Shown here: positions 9,100 to 18,439 of the stretch, one piece after another
Layout: each line of letters opens with the position of its first letter
How positions within the stretch are numbered: position 1 is the first letter of the stretch
DNA from: Comamonadaceae bacterium
GTDB lineage: Bacteria; Pseudomonadota; Gammaproteobacteria; Burkholderiales; Burkholderiaceae_C
NCBI GenBank assembly: GCA_947453645.1
Contig: CANGHG010000007.1
Span: 1-33,025, forward strand
DNA: 33,025 bases
Direction of reading: 5' to 3'
Program-made: the position numbers and the translations under genes
The notes under the pieces: generated by a model
Databases searched by the model: none
Told to the model about the DNA's origin: nothing
What the model saw: only the letters and a program-made list of their open reading frames with translations

Positions 9100-10664
9100 G
9101 CCGACTCTACCGTGGTGCCTTCATTGTTTGGATTGTGTTGCGCTTCGGCCTGGACGAACTGGTGCTCTCGGGCTTCAAACAACCCTGGCTGAAAACCCTG
9201 AGCCGTGTCCTCACCGTGGGCCGCAATTTATCCGCCCCACGAGGTCAGCGCTTGCGTCAAGCCTTGGAGCACTTGGGGCCTATTTTTGTCAAGCTCGGTC
9301 AGGTTCTGTCCACCCGCCGTGACTTGTTGCCCAGTGACATCGCTGATGAATTGGCCAAGTTGCAAGACCGGGTGCCGCCGTTTTCCTCGGAGGTGGCTGT
9401 GGCCACCATTGAGCGAGCCTTGGGTCGCAGCATTGACCAGGTGTTCAGCGAATTTGACCGCACGCCTGTGGCCAGTGCATCCATAGCTCAGGTCCATTTC
9501 GCCACACTGCGCAATGGCAAAGGCCATTTGCGCGAAGTAGCGGTGAAGGTATTGCGACCAGGCATGTTGAATGTGATCGACAAAGATCTGCAACTCATGC
9601 ACACCATGGCGCGTTGGCTGGACCGCTTGTCTTCAGACGGCAAGCGCTTGAAGCCCCGTGAAGTGGTCGCCGAGTTTGACAAGTACCTGCATGACGAACT
9701 CGATTTGGTGCGAGAAGCATCGAATGCCACCCAGTTGCGCCGCAACATGGAAGGCTTGAACCTGGTGTTGATTCCAGAGATGGTCTGGGAATACTGCCAC
9801 CAAGAGGTCTTGGTGATGCAGCGCATGCACGGTCTGCCCATCAGTCAAGTGGAGGGTTTGCGCAAAGCTGGCGTGGACATTCCCAAGCTCGCTAGAGATG
9901 GCGTGACCATCTTTTTCACCCAGGTGTTTCGTGATGGTTTTTTCCATGCCGATATGCACCCTGGCAACATCCAAGTGAGTGTGGCACCCGACACCTTTGG
10001 TCAGTATGTGTCGCTGGATTTCGGCATTGTGGGCACCCTCACCGAGTTTGACAAAGAGTACTTGGCGCAAAACTTCACGGCTTTTTTCAGGCGCGATTAC
10101 AAGCGCGTGGCCGAGTTGCATATTGAGTCGGGTTGGGTGCCTGCGCACACCCGGGTGGATGAACTGGAGTCAGCCATTCGCTCGGTGTGCGAGCCCTATT
10201 TCGACAGGCCGCTGAAAGAAATTTCGCTGGGCATGGTGCTCATGCGCTTGTTCCAAACTTCCAGACGCTTTCAGGTGGAGATTCAACCGCAGTTGGTCTT
10301 GTTGCAAAAAACCTTGCTCAATATCGAGGGCCTGGGTCGCGAACTCGACCCCGATTTGGACTTGTGGAGCACGGCCAAACCCTTCTTGGAACAATGGATG
10401 TTGGAGCAGGTGGGGCCGCAACGCCTGTGGCATCAACTCAAGGTGGAAGCGCCGCGTTTGGCCAAAATGCTGCCCGAATTACCCCGCTTGGTGCATGCCT
10501 TTTTGCAGCGTGACCACGAGAGCGAACGCAAGCAACTCATCGAGTTGCTCAACGCGCAACGCAAAACCAATCAAACCTTGCAAACCATCTTGCTGTTGTC
10601 GTTGGGCTTTTTTGCGGGCATCGTCATCACCGCTATGCTGGGCTTTTGGAGCCTGGTCAGCTGA
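9096..10664 (+). CDS. ubiB: Ubiquinone biosynthesis protein kinase-like UbiB
   Basis: UbiB is a membrane-anchored atypical kinase-like ATPase (ADCK/COQ8 family) needed for ubiquinone synthesis, probably by extracting or presenting lipid intermediates. The 522-residue product has the family's normal length. Signature residues are the KxGQ motif at 66-69 (KLGQ), the ATP-binding lysine K151 in AVKVLRPG, the catalytic-loop DMHPGN (D286, N291) and the metal-binding DFG at 308-310. Two C-terminal transmembrane helices follow (about 492-520), with [17 protein letters not shown] visible. The ATG overlaps the ubiJ stop by four bases. Only two bases separate its stop from the stop of the convergent permease gene, so any terminator must lie inside the opposing coding sequence. 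Confidence 0.96.
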   Translation: MSRLYRGAFIVWIVLRFGLDELVLSGFKQPWLKTLSRVLTVGRNLSAPRGQRLRQALEHLGPIFVKLGQVLSTRRDLLPSDIADELAKLQDRVPPFSSEVAVATIERALGRSIDQVFSEFDRTPVASASIAQVHFATLRNGKGHLREVAVKVLRPGMLNVIDKDLQLMHTMARWLDRLSSDGKRLKPREVVAEFDKYLHDELDLVREASNATQLRRNMEGLNLVLIPEMVWEYCHQEVLVMQRMHGLPISQVEGLRKAGVDIPKLARDGVTIFFTQVFRDGFFHADMHPGNIQVSVAPDTFGQYVSLDFGIVGTLTEFDKEYLAQNFTAFFRRDYKRVAELHIESGWVPAHTRVDELESAIRSVCEPYFDRPLKEISLGMVLMRLFQTSRRFQVEIQPQLVLLQKTLLNIEGLGRELDPDLDLWSTAKPFLEQWMLEQVGPQRLWHQLKVEAPRLAKMLPELPRLVHAFLQRDHESERKQLIELLNAQRKTNQTLQTILLLSLGFFAGIVITAMLGFWSLVS

Positions 10665-10666
10665 TC

Positions 10667-11494
10667 TCAAGGCAATGGTTTGAGTGTCAAGCGCCGTGCT
10701 TGCCTGGCGGTGTGAACACCGTAAATCACCACCGCCAAACTCACCACGGTCATCAACAAGGTGGCTGCCGCATATATGGACGGGTTCACACCACGTCGGG
10801 CGTAGCTGAAGATGACTTGAGGCAGTGTGGTCACGCCTGGCCCGGATAAAAATTCAGACACCACCACATCGTCAAAAGACAAGGTGAAGGTGAGCAACCA
10901 AGCGGCCACCAAGGCTTGCGACATATTGGGCAAGGTGATCAAGAAAAAAACCTGGAAGGGGCGGCACCCTAAATCGAGCGCCGCTTCTTCAATCGAGCGG
11001 TCCATCTCTTTCAAACGCGATTGAATCACCACACTGGCATAAGCCATGCCCAATAGCGCGTGGCCCAACACGATGGTCAAGGCACCGCGCCCTGGCCAAC
11101 CCAAGACCCGCTCCATGCCCACAAACAGCAGCAGCAAGGACAAGCCAATGATGACCTCTGGCATGACCAGGGGAGAACTCAGCATGGCATTGAACAAGGT
11201 GCGCCCTTTGAACTTGCCAAAGCGGATCAAGGCAAAAGCAGCCAAGGTCGCGAGTACCGTGGCCAAACTGGCGCTCATGAGGGCCACATTCAAAGACAGG
11301 GTGAAGCCTTCCACCAAACGGCTGTCGTTCCACAGCGCTTGGTACCAGCACAATGAAAAACCAGTGAACTCACTGTCTTGACGGGTGCTGTTGAACGAGA
11401 AAGTGATGAGAAAAAAAAGCGGCATGTAAAAAAAGACAAACACCGCTGCCAGCCACCATTTGCCAATGTGTCGACGCCATCCTTGCGCTTGCAT
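10667..11494 (-). CDS. Spermidine/putrescine-type ABC transporter permease (PotC/PotI-like)
   Basis: This is the second inner-membrane permease subunit of a polyamine-type importer. From the ATG at 11494 it has 275 residues (MQAQGWRRHIGKWWLAAVFVFFYMPLFF...), with about six hydrophobic helices. The cytoplasmic EAA loop that docks on the ATPase is seen as EEAALDLGCRPFQVFFLITLP. A longer in-frame reading from 11629 would lie inside the upstream permease gene and lacks the family N-terminus, so I reject it. Its start overlaps the stop of the partner permease by one base (TGATG). No ATPase gene follows; ubiB converges from the other side. Substrate is assigned by family resemblance only. Confidence 0.9.
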   Translation of the reverse strand: MQAQGWRRHIGKWWLAAVFVFFYMPLFFLITFSFNSTRQDSEFTGFSLCWYQALWNDSRLVEGFTLSLNVALMSASLATVLATLAAFALIRFGKFKGRTLFNAMLSSPLVMPEVIIGLSLLLLFVGMERVLGWPGRGALTIVLGHALLGMAYASVVIQSRLKEMDRSIEEAALDLGCRPFQVFFLITLPNMSQALVAAWLLTFTLSFDDVVVSEFLSGPGVTTLPQVIFSYARRGVNPSIYAAATLLMTVVSLAVVIYGVHTARQARRLTLKPLP

Positions 11495-12426
11495 CAGACC
11501 ATCTCCTGCTCGACTTTGCGCGCAAGTCGCTGGTTGAACCAAGCCAGTGGCAACACCACACCGACGATCATGACCACTGACAAGGCACTGGCGCGAGGCC
11601 AGTTGTTGCTGCTGAACATTTCGTCCCAAACCACTCGGCCAATCATCAGGTTATCTGCGCCGCCCAAGAGGGATGGAATGACAAACTCACCCAAGCAAGG
11701 GATGAACACCAAAATGGACCCCGCCACAATGCCCGAGCGACTCAAGGGCACGGTGATCAGCCAAAAGCTTTTCCAAGGCGTGGCACCCAAGTCTTGCGCA
11801 GCCTCGAGCAATCGATCGTCCAGTTTCACCAGGTTGGCGTAAAGGGGCAGCACCATGAAAGGCAGGTAGACATAGGTCATGCCCACCAACATGGAAACGT
11901 CGTTGTAGAGCAATTGCAAAGGTTCTGGGGTGAGCCCCAAAAAAATCAGCGCGTTGTTGATGATGCCTTGGTCGGCCAACAAACCTTTCCATGCATAGAC
12001 GCGCAACAAGAAAGACGTCCAAAAGGGGAGCATGACCATCAAGAGCAACAGGGGTCGCACACGCGGCTCGCTGCGAGCCAAAAAATAGGCAAAGGGATAG
12101 CCCACAAACAAGCACAACACAGTGGTCCAGAAGGCGTATTTGATTGACAAACCATAGGACTCAATGTAGAGCGTGTCACCCCAACCCGTTTCGGGGTCGA
12201 GCAACAGGGATAGATAGTGGGAGAGTTTGAGATGCAAGGACCAATGTCCTGCATCGTGTTGAATCAGGGGGGCAAAGGGATTCAAACCCTCACCCATGTC
12301 GGTCACGCTGATGCGCAACAAAATGAAAAAGGGGACGGCAAAAAACAACAGCAACCAAAACCACGGGATACCCAGCACAAGCGCCCGTCCGCGCTTGTGC
12401 ATGAGTTGTCGGAACAAGTCCTTCAC
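11494..12426 (-). CDS. Spermidine/putrescine-type ABC transporter permease (PotB/PotH-like)
   Basis: This 310-residue protein is the first permease of the importer. A basic N-terminus leads into about six transmembrane helices, the first at about 18-40 (LGIPWFWLLLFFAVPFFILL). A periplasmic loop carries the LSHYLSLLLDPETGWGDTLY region, and the ATPase-docking EAA loop reads EAAQDLGATPWKSFWLITVPL. The start codon is GTG at 12426, overlapping the stop of the binding-protein gene by four bases (GTGA), so translation is probably coupled. Length and motifs fit PotB/PotH, with putrescine or spermidine as likely cargo. Confidence 0.91.
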   Translation of the reverse strand: MKDLFRQLMHKRGRALVLGIPWFWLLLFFAVPFFILLRISVTDMGEGLNPFAPLIQHDAGHWSLHLKLSHYLSLLLDPETGWGDTLYIESYGLSIKYAFWTTVLCLFVGYPFAYFLARSEPRVRPLLLLMVMLPFWTSFLLRVYAWKGLLADQGIINNALIFLGLTPEPLQLLYNDVSMLVGMTYVYLPFMVLPLYANLVKLDDRLLEAAQDLGATPWKSFWLITVPLSRSGIVAGSILVFIPCLGEFVIPSLLGGADNLMIGRVVWDEMFSSNNWPRASALSVVMIVGVVLPLAWFNQRLARKVEQEMV

Positions 12427-13556
12427 TTACCTTTTTTGAAGCTGGTGTAAACCGCAGTCATCGATTCACGTGCGGCATTGCCCAGGGCTGCTGGCGGCAC
12501 CATCAAGCCCAAGTTGCCTTCATCAGGAAAGACGGCTTTATTCTGAGCGGTTTCAGGTTCCACGTTCGCCAAGCTGGCTTTGTTGGCTGTGGGGTAACCC
12601 AGTTCATTGGTCAAAGCGGCAGAGACTTCTGGCTTCAAGAAGTAGTTGATGAAGGCCATGGCGTTGTTGGGGTGCTTGGCATCTGCAGGCACGGCCAGGG
12701 TGTCAAAGAAAATCAAACCACCTGTTTTGGGCAACAAGGCCTCAATTTCTTGACCGCTTTTGTTCTCTTTGGCGCGTTTGGCTGCGATGTTGATGTCGCC
12801 AGCCCAACCCAGTGCCACGCAAGCTTTGCCACCTGCCAGGTCGTCGATCATGGTGCTAGAGAACAAGCGAATGTCTTTGCGCACTTTGGCCAACATCTCA
12901 CCAGCTGCTTTGTGGTCAGCAGCGTCTTCGGAGTAAGCGTTCTTGCCGATGTAGTGCAGGGCGGGTGGCAAGATTTCGGTGGGTGAATCCAGGTAAGCGA
13001 TGCCACAAGACTTCAGCTTCGCGGTGTAAGTGGGGTTGAACACCAAGTCCCAGGCGTTGTCGGGCATGGGGGTGTTGCCCAGTGCTTTGGCGACCTTGGC
13101 TTTGTTGATGCCCACGGTGGTGAAGCTCCAAGCCCATGGCAATACATGCTCGTTGCCCGCATCAACGCCGACGAGTTTTTTCATCAAGTCAGCGTCGAGG
13201 TTTTTGTAATTCGGGATTTGTGACTTGTCGAGTTTCTTCAGCAATCCTGCTTCAATTTGCGCTTTCACAAACACCGAGCCTGGCACCACGATGTCGAAGC
13301 CTGAATTGCCCGCCACCAGTTTGGCTTGCAGGGCTTCATTATTTTCAAATGTTTGGTAGTTGACTTTGATGCCAGTTTCTTTTTCAAAGTTTGTAATCAT
13401 GTCTTGGGCCACATAATCGGGCCAGTTATAGACATTAAGTACCTTTTCTTCTGCGTTGGCGGCTGCTGCAGGTGCAGCGGCCTTGGGCTCTTCTTTTTTT
13501 CCGCAGGCTGCAACAGCAAGCGAAGCCATGACAACAAGTAAAAGACGTTTATTCAT
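12423..13556 (-). CDS. Polyamine-type ABC transporter substrate-binding lipoprotein (PotD/PotF-like)
   Basis: This periplasmic binding protein captures the substrate and delivers it to the two permeases encoded just downstream. The 377-residue product starts at the ATG at 13556 with MNKRLLLVVMASLAVAAC: a lipoprotein signal peptide with the lipobox VAAC and acylation at C18. The mature protein begins with a charged, Ala-rich linker, then EKVLNVYNWPDYVAQDM, typical of PotD/PotF. Later features such as FEKETGIKVNYQTFENNEALQAKL and ALGWAGDI fit the same family. An upstream in-frame extension to 13691 would bury the signal peptide and is rejected. It is first in a three-gene unit and diverges from fmdB. 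Confidence 0.93.
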   Translation of the reverse strand: MNKRLLLVVMASLAVAACGKKEEPKAAAPAAAANAEEKVLNVYNWPDYVAQDMITNFEKETGIKVNYQTFENNEALQAKLVAGNSGFDIVVPGSVFVKAQIEAGLLKKLDKSQIPNYKNLDADLMKKLVGVDAGNEHVLPWAWSFTTVGINKAKVAKALGNTPMPDNAWDLVFNPTYTAKLKSCGIAYLDSPTEILPPALHYIGKNAYSEDAADHKAAGEMLAKVRKDIRLFSSTMIDDLAGGKACVALGWAGDINIAAKRAKENKSGQEIEALLPKTGGLIFFDTLAVPADAKHPNNAMAFINYFLKPEVSAALTNELGYPTANKASLANVEPETAQNKAVFPDEGNLGLMVPPAALGNAARESMTAVYTSFKKGK

Positions 13557-13730
13557 GATGGCAAAAACTCCAAAATCAATGTGTGTTGAACCAGGGTGGA
13601 AACGCTTGGAAGAGCGCCAGGGGCGTAGTATAGGGACAGAAGCCTTGACAGCTGGGCCTTTGACAGGCTCGAAGAGATAAAAAGCATACAATCTACGGCT
13701 TTGTGCGGTCTACTGAACAGCGAAAACACC
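13557..13730. promoter_or_regulatory. Divergent intergenic region between the polyamine importer and fmdB-aspS operons
   Basis: These 174 bases must hold the promoters of both divergent operons. On the plus strand a TTGACA lies at 13660-13665 and a TACAAT at 13687-13692, but the spacing of 21 bases is longer than the optimal 17. On the minus strand a TATACT hexamer (13632 to 13627) lies about 70 bases before the lipoprotein start, with no clear -35 partner. I see no operator palindrome or riboswitch structure. Confidence 0.35.
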
Positions 13731-14051
13731 ATGCCAATTTATGCCTATAAATGCGGGTCTTGCGGATTCGCAAAAGATCAACTTCAAAAAATATCCGACC
13801 CCGTTCTCACCGATTGCCCCGCTTGCGGTCAATCCACCTTCACCAAGCAAATAACCGCTGCGGGCTTTCAGCTGAAAGGCTCTGGTTGGTATGCCACCGA
13901 TTTCAAGGGTGGAGCCAGCAGCTCGCCTGCACCAAGCAGCGACGCCAGCGCGGCAACACCTGCGGCCAGCACAGGCGCTTCCTCAGACACGCCAGCTACA
14001 ACAGCCACAGCTGGAACTGGCGGATGTGCTCCTTCTTGCGCCTGCCACTGA
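13731..14051 (+). CDS. FmdB-family zinc ribbon protein
   Basis: The 106-residue product starts MPIYAYKC and has a CxxC...CxxC zinc ribbon (C8, C11, C29, C32), the FmdB family pattern; FmdB was first described as a putative regulator of formamidase/amidase genes. After about residue 60 it becomes a low-complexity Ser/Ala/Thr/Pro tail and ends in a cysteine-rich GGCAPSCACH, which could bind metal. The gene leads the operon with the DUF502 gene (7-base gap) and aspS, an arrangement I recognise from other betaproteobacteria. Its molecular function is unknown. Confidence 0.88.
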   Translation: MPIYAYKCGSCGFAKDQLQKISDPVLTDCPACGQSTFTKQITAAGFQLKGSGWYATDFKGGASSSPAPSSDASAATPAASTGASSDTPATTATAGTGGCAPSCACH

Positions 14052-14058
14052 ACACACC

Positions 14059-14703
14059 ATGAATTTGCGCAAATACATTTTGGCCGGCTTGTTGGTGTGG
14101 CTCCCCTTGGCCATCACTTTGTGGGTGCTGAGTTGGTTGGTAGGGGCCATGGATGGCATTTTTGCCAATGTGTTGTATGGCCTGGGCAGCTTATTGCCAC
14201 AAGCTTTCAACGACTCTTTTGCCCATTTGCAAAGCATTCGCGGATTGGGTGTGGTGCTTGTTTTTTTGGTATTGGTCATCACGGGAGCCTTGGCTTCCAA
14301 TGTGGCAGGGCGTTGGATGGTCAAGCAATGGGACAAATTGTTCACGCATATTCCCATCGTCAAGTCCATCTACACCAGTGTCAAAAAAGTCTCTGACACC
14401 TTGTTTTCCAGCAATGGCAATGCATTTCGCAAAGCACTGCTGATTCAATACCCGCGCCAAGGCGCATGGACCATCGCCTTTCAAACAGGTGCACCCTCTG
14501 GTGAAGTGGCTCAGCATGTGGGCGAAGGCTTCATCAGCGTCTATGTCCCAACCACACCGAATCCCACCAGTGGCTTCTTCTTGTTGGTTCCTATCGCCGA
14601 CGTGATTGAGCTTGAGATGAGCGTTGACGAAGCGTTGACGTATGTGATTTCCATGGGTGCTGTCTCTCCTGGCACCGCCGTCATTCAAGAAAAGAGAAAT
14701 TAA
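14059..14703 (+). CDS. DUF502 family membrane protein
   Basis: This 214-residue protein has an N-terminal hydrophobic helix at about 6-30 ([22 protein letters not shown]) and a second at about 65-88 ([18 protein letters not shown]). A conserved soluble region with [19 protein letters not shown] follows, then [23 protein letters not shown] and ISMGAVSP. These are hallmarks of DUF502, a bacterial family distantly like plant LCV/COV proteins, with no established biochemical role. The ATG at 14059 lies seven bases after the fmdB stop, and two bases separate its stop from aspS, so the three genes form one transcription unit. Confidence 0.9.
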   Translation: MNLRKYILAGLLVWLPLAITLWVLSWLVGAMDGIFANVLYGLGSLLPQAFNDSFAHLQSIRGLGVVLVFLVLVITGALASNVAGRWMVKQWDKLFTHIPIVKSIYTSVKKVSDTLFSSNGNAFRKALLIQYPRQGAWTIAFQTGAPSGEVAQHVGEGFISVYVPTTPNPTSGFFLLVPIADVIELEMSVDEALTYVISMGAVSPGTAVIQEKRN

Positions 14704-14705
14704 AA

Positions 14706-16523
14706 ATGGCTATGCGCTCTCACTATTGCGGTCTTGTGACCGAAGCCCTGAATGGTCAAACCGTGAGCCTGTGCGGCTGGGTCAACCGTCGCCGTGACCA
14801 CGGCGGCGTCATCTTCATTGACTTGCGTGACCGCGAAGGCTATGTGCAGGTCGTTTGTGACCCAGATCGCCCCGACATGTTCAAAGTCGCTGAAGACGTT
14901 CGCAACGAATTCTGTGTGCAAATCAAAGGCTTGGTGCGCCCACGTCCTGACGGGACCAACAACGACAACCTCAAGAGCGGCAAAATTGAAGTGCTGTGCC
15001 ACGAGCTGACGGTCCTGAATGCTTCTGTCACGCCTCCATTCCAAATCGACGACGACAACCTGTCTGAAACCACGCGTTTGACTCACCGAGTGCTCGATTT
15101 GCGTCGCCCCTACATGCAAAACAACCTGATGCTTCGTTACAAAGTATCCATGGAAGTGCGCAAATATTTGGACGAAAACGGTTTTGTGGACATTGAAACC
15201 CCCATGCTCACCAAGAGCACACCTGAAGGTGCTCGTGATTACCTGGTCCCCAGCCGTGTGCACGATGGTCACTTCTTTGCCTTGCCTCAGTCCCCCCAAT
15301 TGTTCAAACAGTTGTTGATGGTGGCGGGTTTTGATCGCTACTACCAAATCACCAAGTGCTTCCGCGACGAAGACTTGCGCGCTGACCGACAGCCCGAATT
15401 CACGCAGATCGATATTGAAACCTCGTTCCTGAGTGAGGAAGAAATCCGCGACATGTTTCAAGGCATGATCAAGCGTGTGTTTCAAAAAACCATTGGTGTC
15501 GACCTGGGCGAATTCCCGGTCATGTCCTATCAAGATGCGATGCACATCTATGGCTCGGACAAGCCTGATTTGCGTGTCAAGTTGCAATTCGCTGAATTGA
15601 CAGATGTCATGGGCGATGTGGACTTCAAGGTGTTCTCCGGTGCTGCCAATATGAAAGGCGGTCGCGTGGTGGCCCTGCGCGTTCCTCACGGTTCGGTCGA
15701 GGGCGGTGGCATCAGCCGTGGCGAGATTGACGCCTACACCGAGTTCGTCAAGATCTACGGCGCCAAAGGATTGGCCTACATCCGGGTCAACGACCTGTCC
15801 AAAGGCCGTGACGGCTTGCAGTCGCCCATCGTTAAAAACATACACGACGCAGCGCTAGCAGCCGTGCTGGAGCGCACAGGCGCGAAGGATGGCGACCTGA
15901 TCTTCTTCGGCGCTGACAAGGCCAAAATCGTCAACGACGCCATCGGTGCTTTGCGCAACAAAATTGGTCACAGCGAGTTCGGCAAGAAAAACGGCTTGTT
16001 TGAAGACCGTTGGGCGCCAATGTGGGTGGTCGACTTCCCCATGTTTGAATACGACGATGAGAGCCAGCGCTATACCGCGGTTCACCATCCCTTCACCGCG
16101 CCCAAAGACGGCCATGAAGACTGGATGGTCACCGCCCCCGAGAAATGCATCTCCAAAGGCTATGACATGGTCTTGAACGGCTGGGAAATGGGCGGCGGCT
16201 CGGTCCGTATCCACCGCGCCGACGTGCAACAAAAAGTGTTTGACGCTTTGAAAATCACACCAGAAGAGGCACAAGTCAAATTTGGTTTCTTGTTAGATGC
16301 GCTTCAGTATGGCGCGCCTCCCCACGGTGGCTTGGCCTTTGGCCTGGACCGCATCGTGACCTTGATGACAGGCGCCGAATCGATCCGCGACGTGATCGCC
16401 TTTCCCAAAACCCAACGCGCTCAGTGCTTGCTCACCCAGGCACCCTCCTTGGTCGATGAAAAGCAGCTGCGTGAATTGCATATTCGCTTGCGCAATTTAG
16501 AGGCAAAAACAGCCGCAAACTGA
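14706..16523 (+). CDS. aspS: Aspartyl-tRNA synthetase, probably non-discriminating (Asp/Asn)
   Basis: AspRS charges tRNA(Asp) with aspartate. The 605-residue product has the bacterial layout: N-terminal OB anticodon-binding domain (about 1-110), class II catalytic core with the inserted GAD domain, and C-terminal extension. Motif 2 is [14 protein letters not shown] from F219 and motif 3 is [10 protein letters not shown] with R549. The OB domain reads NRRRDHGG with His at position 32; the E. coli enzyme has Leu there, while the non-discriminating Pseudomonas aeruginosa enzyme has the matching His31. This suggests that the enzyme also makes Asp-tRNA(Asn) for GatCAB. A second in-frame ATG at 14712 (MRSHYCG) may be the true start. 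Confidence 0.96.
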   Translation: MAMRSHYCGLVTEALNGQTVSLCGWVNRRRDHGGVIFIDLRDREGYVQVVCDPDRPDMFKVAEDVRNEFCVQIKGLVRPRPDGTNNDNLKSGKIEVLCHELTVLNASVTPPFQIDDDNLSETTRLTHRVLDLRRPYMQNNLMLRYKVSMEVRKYLDENGFVDIETPMLTKSTPEGARDYLVPSRVHDGHFFALPQSPQLFKQLLMVAGFDRYYQITKCFRDEDLRADRQPEFTQIDIETSFLSEEEIRDMFQGMIKRVFQKTIGVDLGEFPVMSYQDAMHIYGSDKPDLRVKLQFAELTDVMGDVDFKVFSGAANMKGGRVVALRVPHGSVEGGGISRGEIDAYTEFVKIYGAKGLAYIRVNDLSKGRDGLQSPIVKNIHDAALAAVLERTGAKDGDLIFFGADKAKIVNDAIGALRNKIGHSEFGKKNGLFEDRWAPMWVVDFPMFEYDDESQRYTAVHHPFTAPKDGHEDWMVTAPEKCISKGYDMVLNGWEMGGGSVRIHRADVQQKVFDALKITPEEAQVKFGFLLDALQYGAPPHGGLAFGLDRIVTLMTGAESIRDVIAFPKTQRAQCLLTQAPSLVDEKQLRELHIRLRNLEAKTAAN

Positions 16524-16678
16524 AACTTCTCAAAAGCCATCATTGGTATTCAATTATGAAAATAATTCTTCATTTCTGAATACTTAGTTGTTTATATTTC
16601 ATTTTTATAAGTCCTTATAGATTATTGAGTCATCAAATATCTATATAAATGAATACTTTGCGGAAATAACATGGCCGC
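16524..16678 (+). promoter_or_regulatory. AT-rich promoter region of the tandem hybrid-kinase genes
   Basis: This 155-base stretch is far richer in A and T than the rest of the window and lies between aspS and the first kinase gene. A TATAAA element at 16644-16649 could be a -10; no convincing -35 sits 16 to 18 bases upstream. The nonamer TGAATACTT occurs twice, at 16577-16585 and 16650-16658, 73 bases apart, and could be a pair of binding sites or chance in AT-rich DNA. I see no clear terminator hairpin for aspS. Confidence 0.4.
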
Positions 16679-18439
16679 ATGTACAACCATTTAAATGACT
16701 TTTTGAGGACGTTTTCGAGTGCCTCAGAAGCAGATAAACGCAAACTGATTCGATTGGCCTTGTGCCTGTCGGCATTGGTCAACTGCAGTTTCACGGCCAC
16801 TTCCAATGTGGTGGCTGACTTGGGCCCAACCTACATCAGCACATTGTTGGCCTTTGTCAGTTTGTTGGTGTTGAGTTTTTTCAGCATCAGCCATCAGTTG
16901 CTTGTGCATGGTTTGTTGGGTGTGACCTTGGTCAGTGGCGTCAATATGGCCATGCAAAGTGGCGGTATTCATTCACCCACTTTGTTGTGGCTTGTATTCA
17001 CACCCAACTTGGCTTTGTTCTTCCTGACCCAATGGGCCACATTGGTTTGGGTGTTGAATGTGTTGTTGGCTTTGGGGGTGGTGGCCTACCTGTCATTTGA
17101 AAATTCGAGTCAGATTCAAGATGCGGCTTGGACCTATTCCAGCAGTTGGACTGCTGCCCATTTGATGGCCGCACAACTGTTTCTGATGTTGGTGCACTTG
17201 ATTTATGACACGCAATATAGGCAAAAAACCAAACGCATCAGCATCAGCATCGAGCGAATGAAAGAGGTCAAAAAACATTTGCAAATGACCGAGGCCTATA
17301 AAGATCGGTTCATTTCGACGGTCAGCGCCGATTTACGTTCACCCATGAATGCCATATTGGGATATAGCGATGTGCTGGCTGACATGACCCAGCACCAAAG
17401 CAGTTTGACTCAAACGGTGGAGCATATTCAAAACTCCATCAAACAGTTGCTGGAATTGACCAACAATATTTTGGACCATGCGCAATTGAATGAAGCAAAG
17501 TTGACTTTGAATTACAGGGCAGTGGATGTTCGTCGAATGATTGCAGCTGAATGGCCCGTGGAGCGATTCAAGGCAGATGTCGAGTTTGAAGTGAAGATTG
17601 ACAACAATGTGCCAGATTGGTTGTGGTGCGACCCGCAGCGATTGCAACAAATCGTGCATATTTTGGTGGCCAACGCTAAGAAATTCACCAACTCTGGCAA
17701 GGTTTGGCTGCACTGGTGTTACGAAGCACAACATTTGCGCGTTGATGTGAGAGACACAGGCATTGGTATCAGCGATGAAGTCAAGGCCTATATATTCAAG
17801 CGCTTTGACAAAGCGGATGAAGCCATCAATCGTCAATTCGGCGGCATTGGGCTGGGGTTGACCAATGCTTTGGAGTTGACCAAATTGTTTGGTGGCAATA
17901 TGGGCTTCAACAGTGAAGCGTTAAAGGGTTCGCATTTTTGGGTGAGCTTGCCCATCAAATCTTTCGACATCGCACCGGTTCACGCCATCCCAGATGACGA
18001 ACTGGTCACGATGAAGAATGGGCACATTTTGGTGGTGGATGATCAGCCTGTGAGCTTGATGGTCACCATGCAAATTCTCAGAAAGTTGCTGCCACAAGTG
18101 CAACTGAGTCATGCCACTAGCGGTGCACAAGCCTTGGAGCAACTGCGAAATGTGGATGTGGACTTGGTATTAATGGATGTGTTGATGCCACAAATGGATG
18201 GACCCACCACATGTCGAATGATTCGTTCAGTGTTGGATGTCCGCGCCCGCAAAATGCCCATCATCGGCTTGACGGCCAGTACCCACCCCAAAGACAGCCA
18301 ACGATGTTTTGATGCAGGCATGGACGACGTGATCATCAAACCGATAGAACCCAAGCATTTGATCCAAGTCATCTCCACCGAATTGCAACGCACAAAGCTT
18401 GCAGACAGTGACGACGAAAGAAACAAGGCGACTGCGTGA
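16679..18439 (+). CDS. Hybrid histidine kinase lacking the phosphoacceptor His (intact ATP domain, receiver)
   Basis: This 586-residue inner-membrane protein starts with about six transmembrane helices (about 22-175), including the GGIHSPTLLW loop near 95. A HisKA-like helix follows. Its H-box reads VSADLRSPMN instead of the usual SHELRTPMN, so the phosphoacceptor position is Ala (A217, codon GCC at 17327). The HATPase domain looks complete: N-box VANAKKFT with N332, G1 DTGIG from D359, F-box IFKRF, and G2 GGIGLGL at 388-394. A C-terminal receiver has the VVDD acidic pair, phospho-acceptor D500 in LMDVLMP, LTAS and IKP. It can therefore bind ATP but not autophosphorylate on the usual His. The stop overlaps the start of a paralogous kinase with the opposite defect. 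The signal sensed is unknown. Confidence 0.93.
   Translation: MYNHLNDFLRTFSSASEADKRKLIRLALCLSALVNCSFTATSNVVADLGPTYISTLLAFVSLLVLSFFSISHQLLVHGLLGVTLVSGVNMAMQSGGIHSPTLLWLVFTPNLALFFLTQWATLVWVLNVLLALGVVAYLSFENSSQIQDAAWTYSSSWTAAHLMAAQLFLMLVHLIYDTQYRQKTKRISISIERMKEVKKHLQMTEAYKDRFISTVSADLRSPMNAILGYSDVLADMTQHQSSLTQTVEHIQNSIKQLLELTNNILDHAQLNEAKLTLNYRAVDVRRMIAAEWPVERFKADVEFEVKIDNNVPDWLWCDPQRLQQIVHILVANAKKFTNSGKVWLHWCYEAQHLRVDVRDTGIGISDEVKAYIFKRFDKADEAINRQFGGIGLGLTNALELTKLFGGNMGFNSEALKGSHFWVSLPIKSFDIAPVHAIPDDELVTMKNGHILVVDDQPVSLMVTMQILRKLLPQVQLSHATSGAQALEQLRNVDVDLVLMDVLMPQMDGPTTCRMIRSVLDVRARKMPIIGLTASTHPKDSQRCFDAGMDDVIIKPIEPKHLIQVISTELQRTKLADSDDERNKATA

Noticed and set aside
11495-11629. N-terminal extension of the PotC-like permease
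   Set aside because: It lies inside the PotB-like coding sequence, and the ATG at 11494 overlaps the PotB stop in the normal coupled way and leads directly into the first transmembrane helix.
14700-15845. 381-codon open frame on the minus strand
   Set aside because: Antisense shadow of aspS with no family resemblance.
16679-18439. First kinase as a pseudogene
   Set aside because: The frame is open throughout, the ATP and receiver motifs are intact, and only the His position is changed, which suggests selection for partial function instead of decay.
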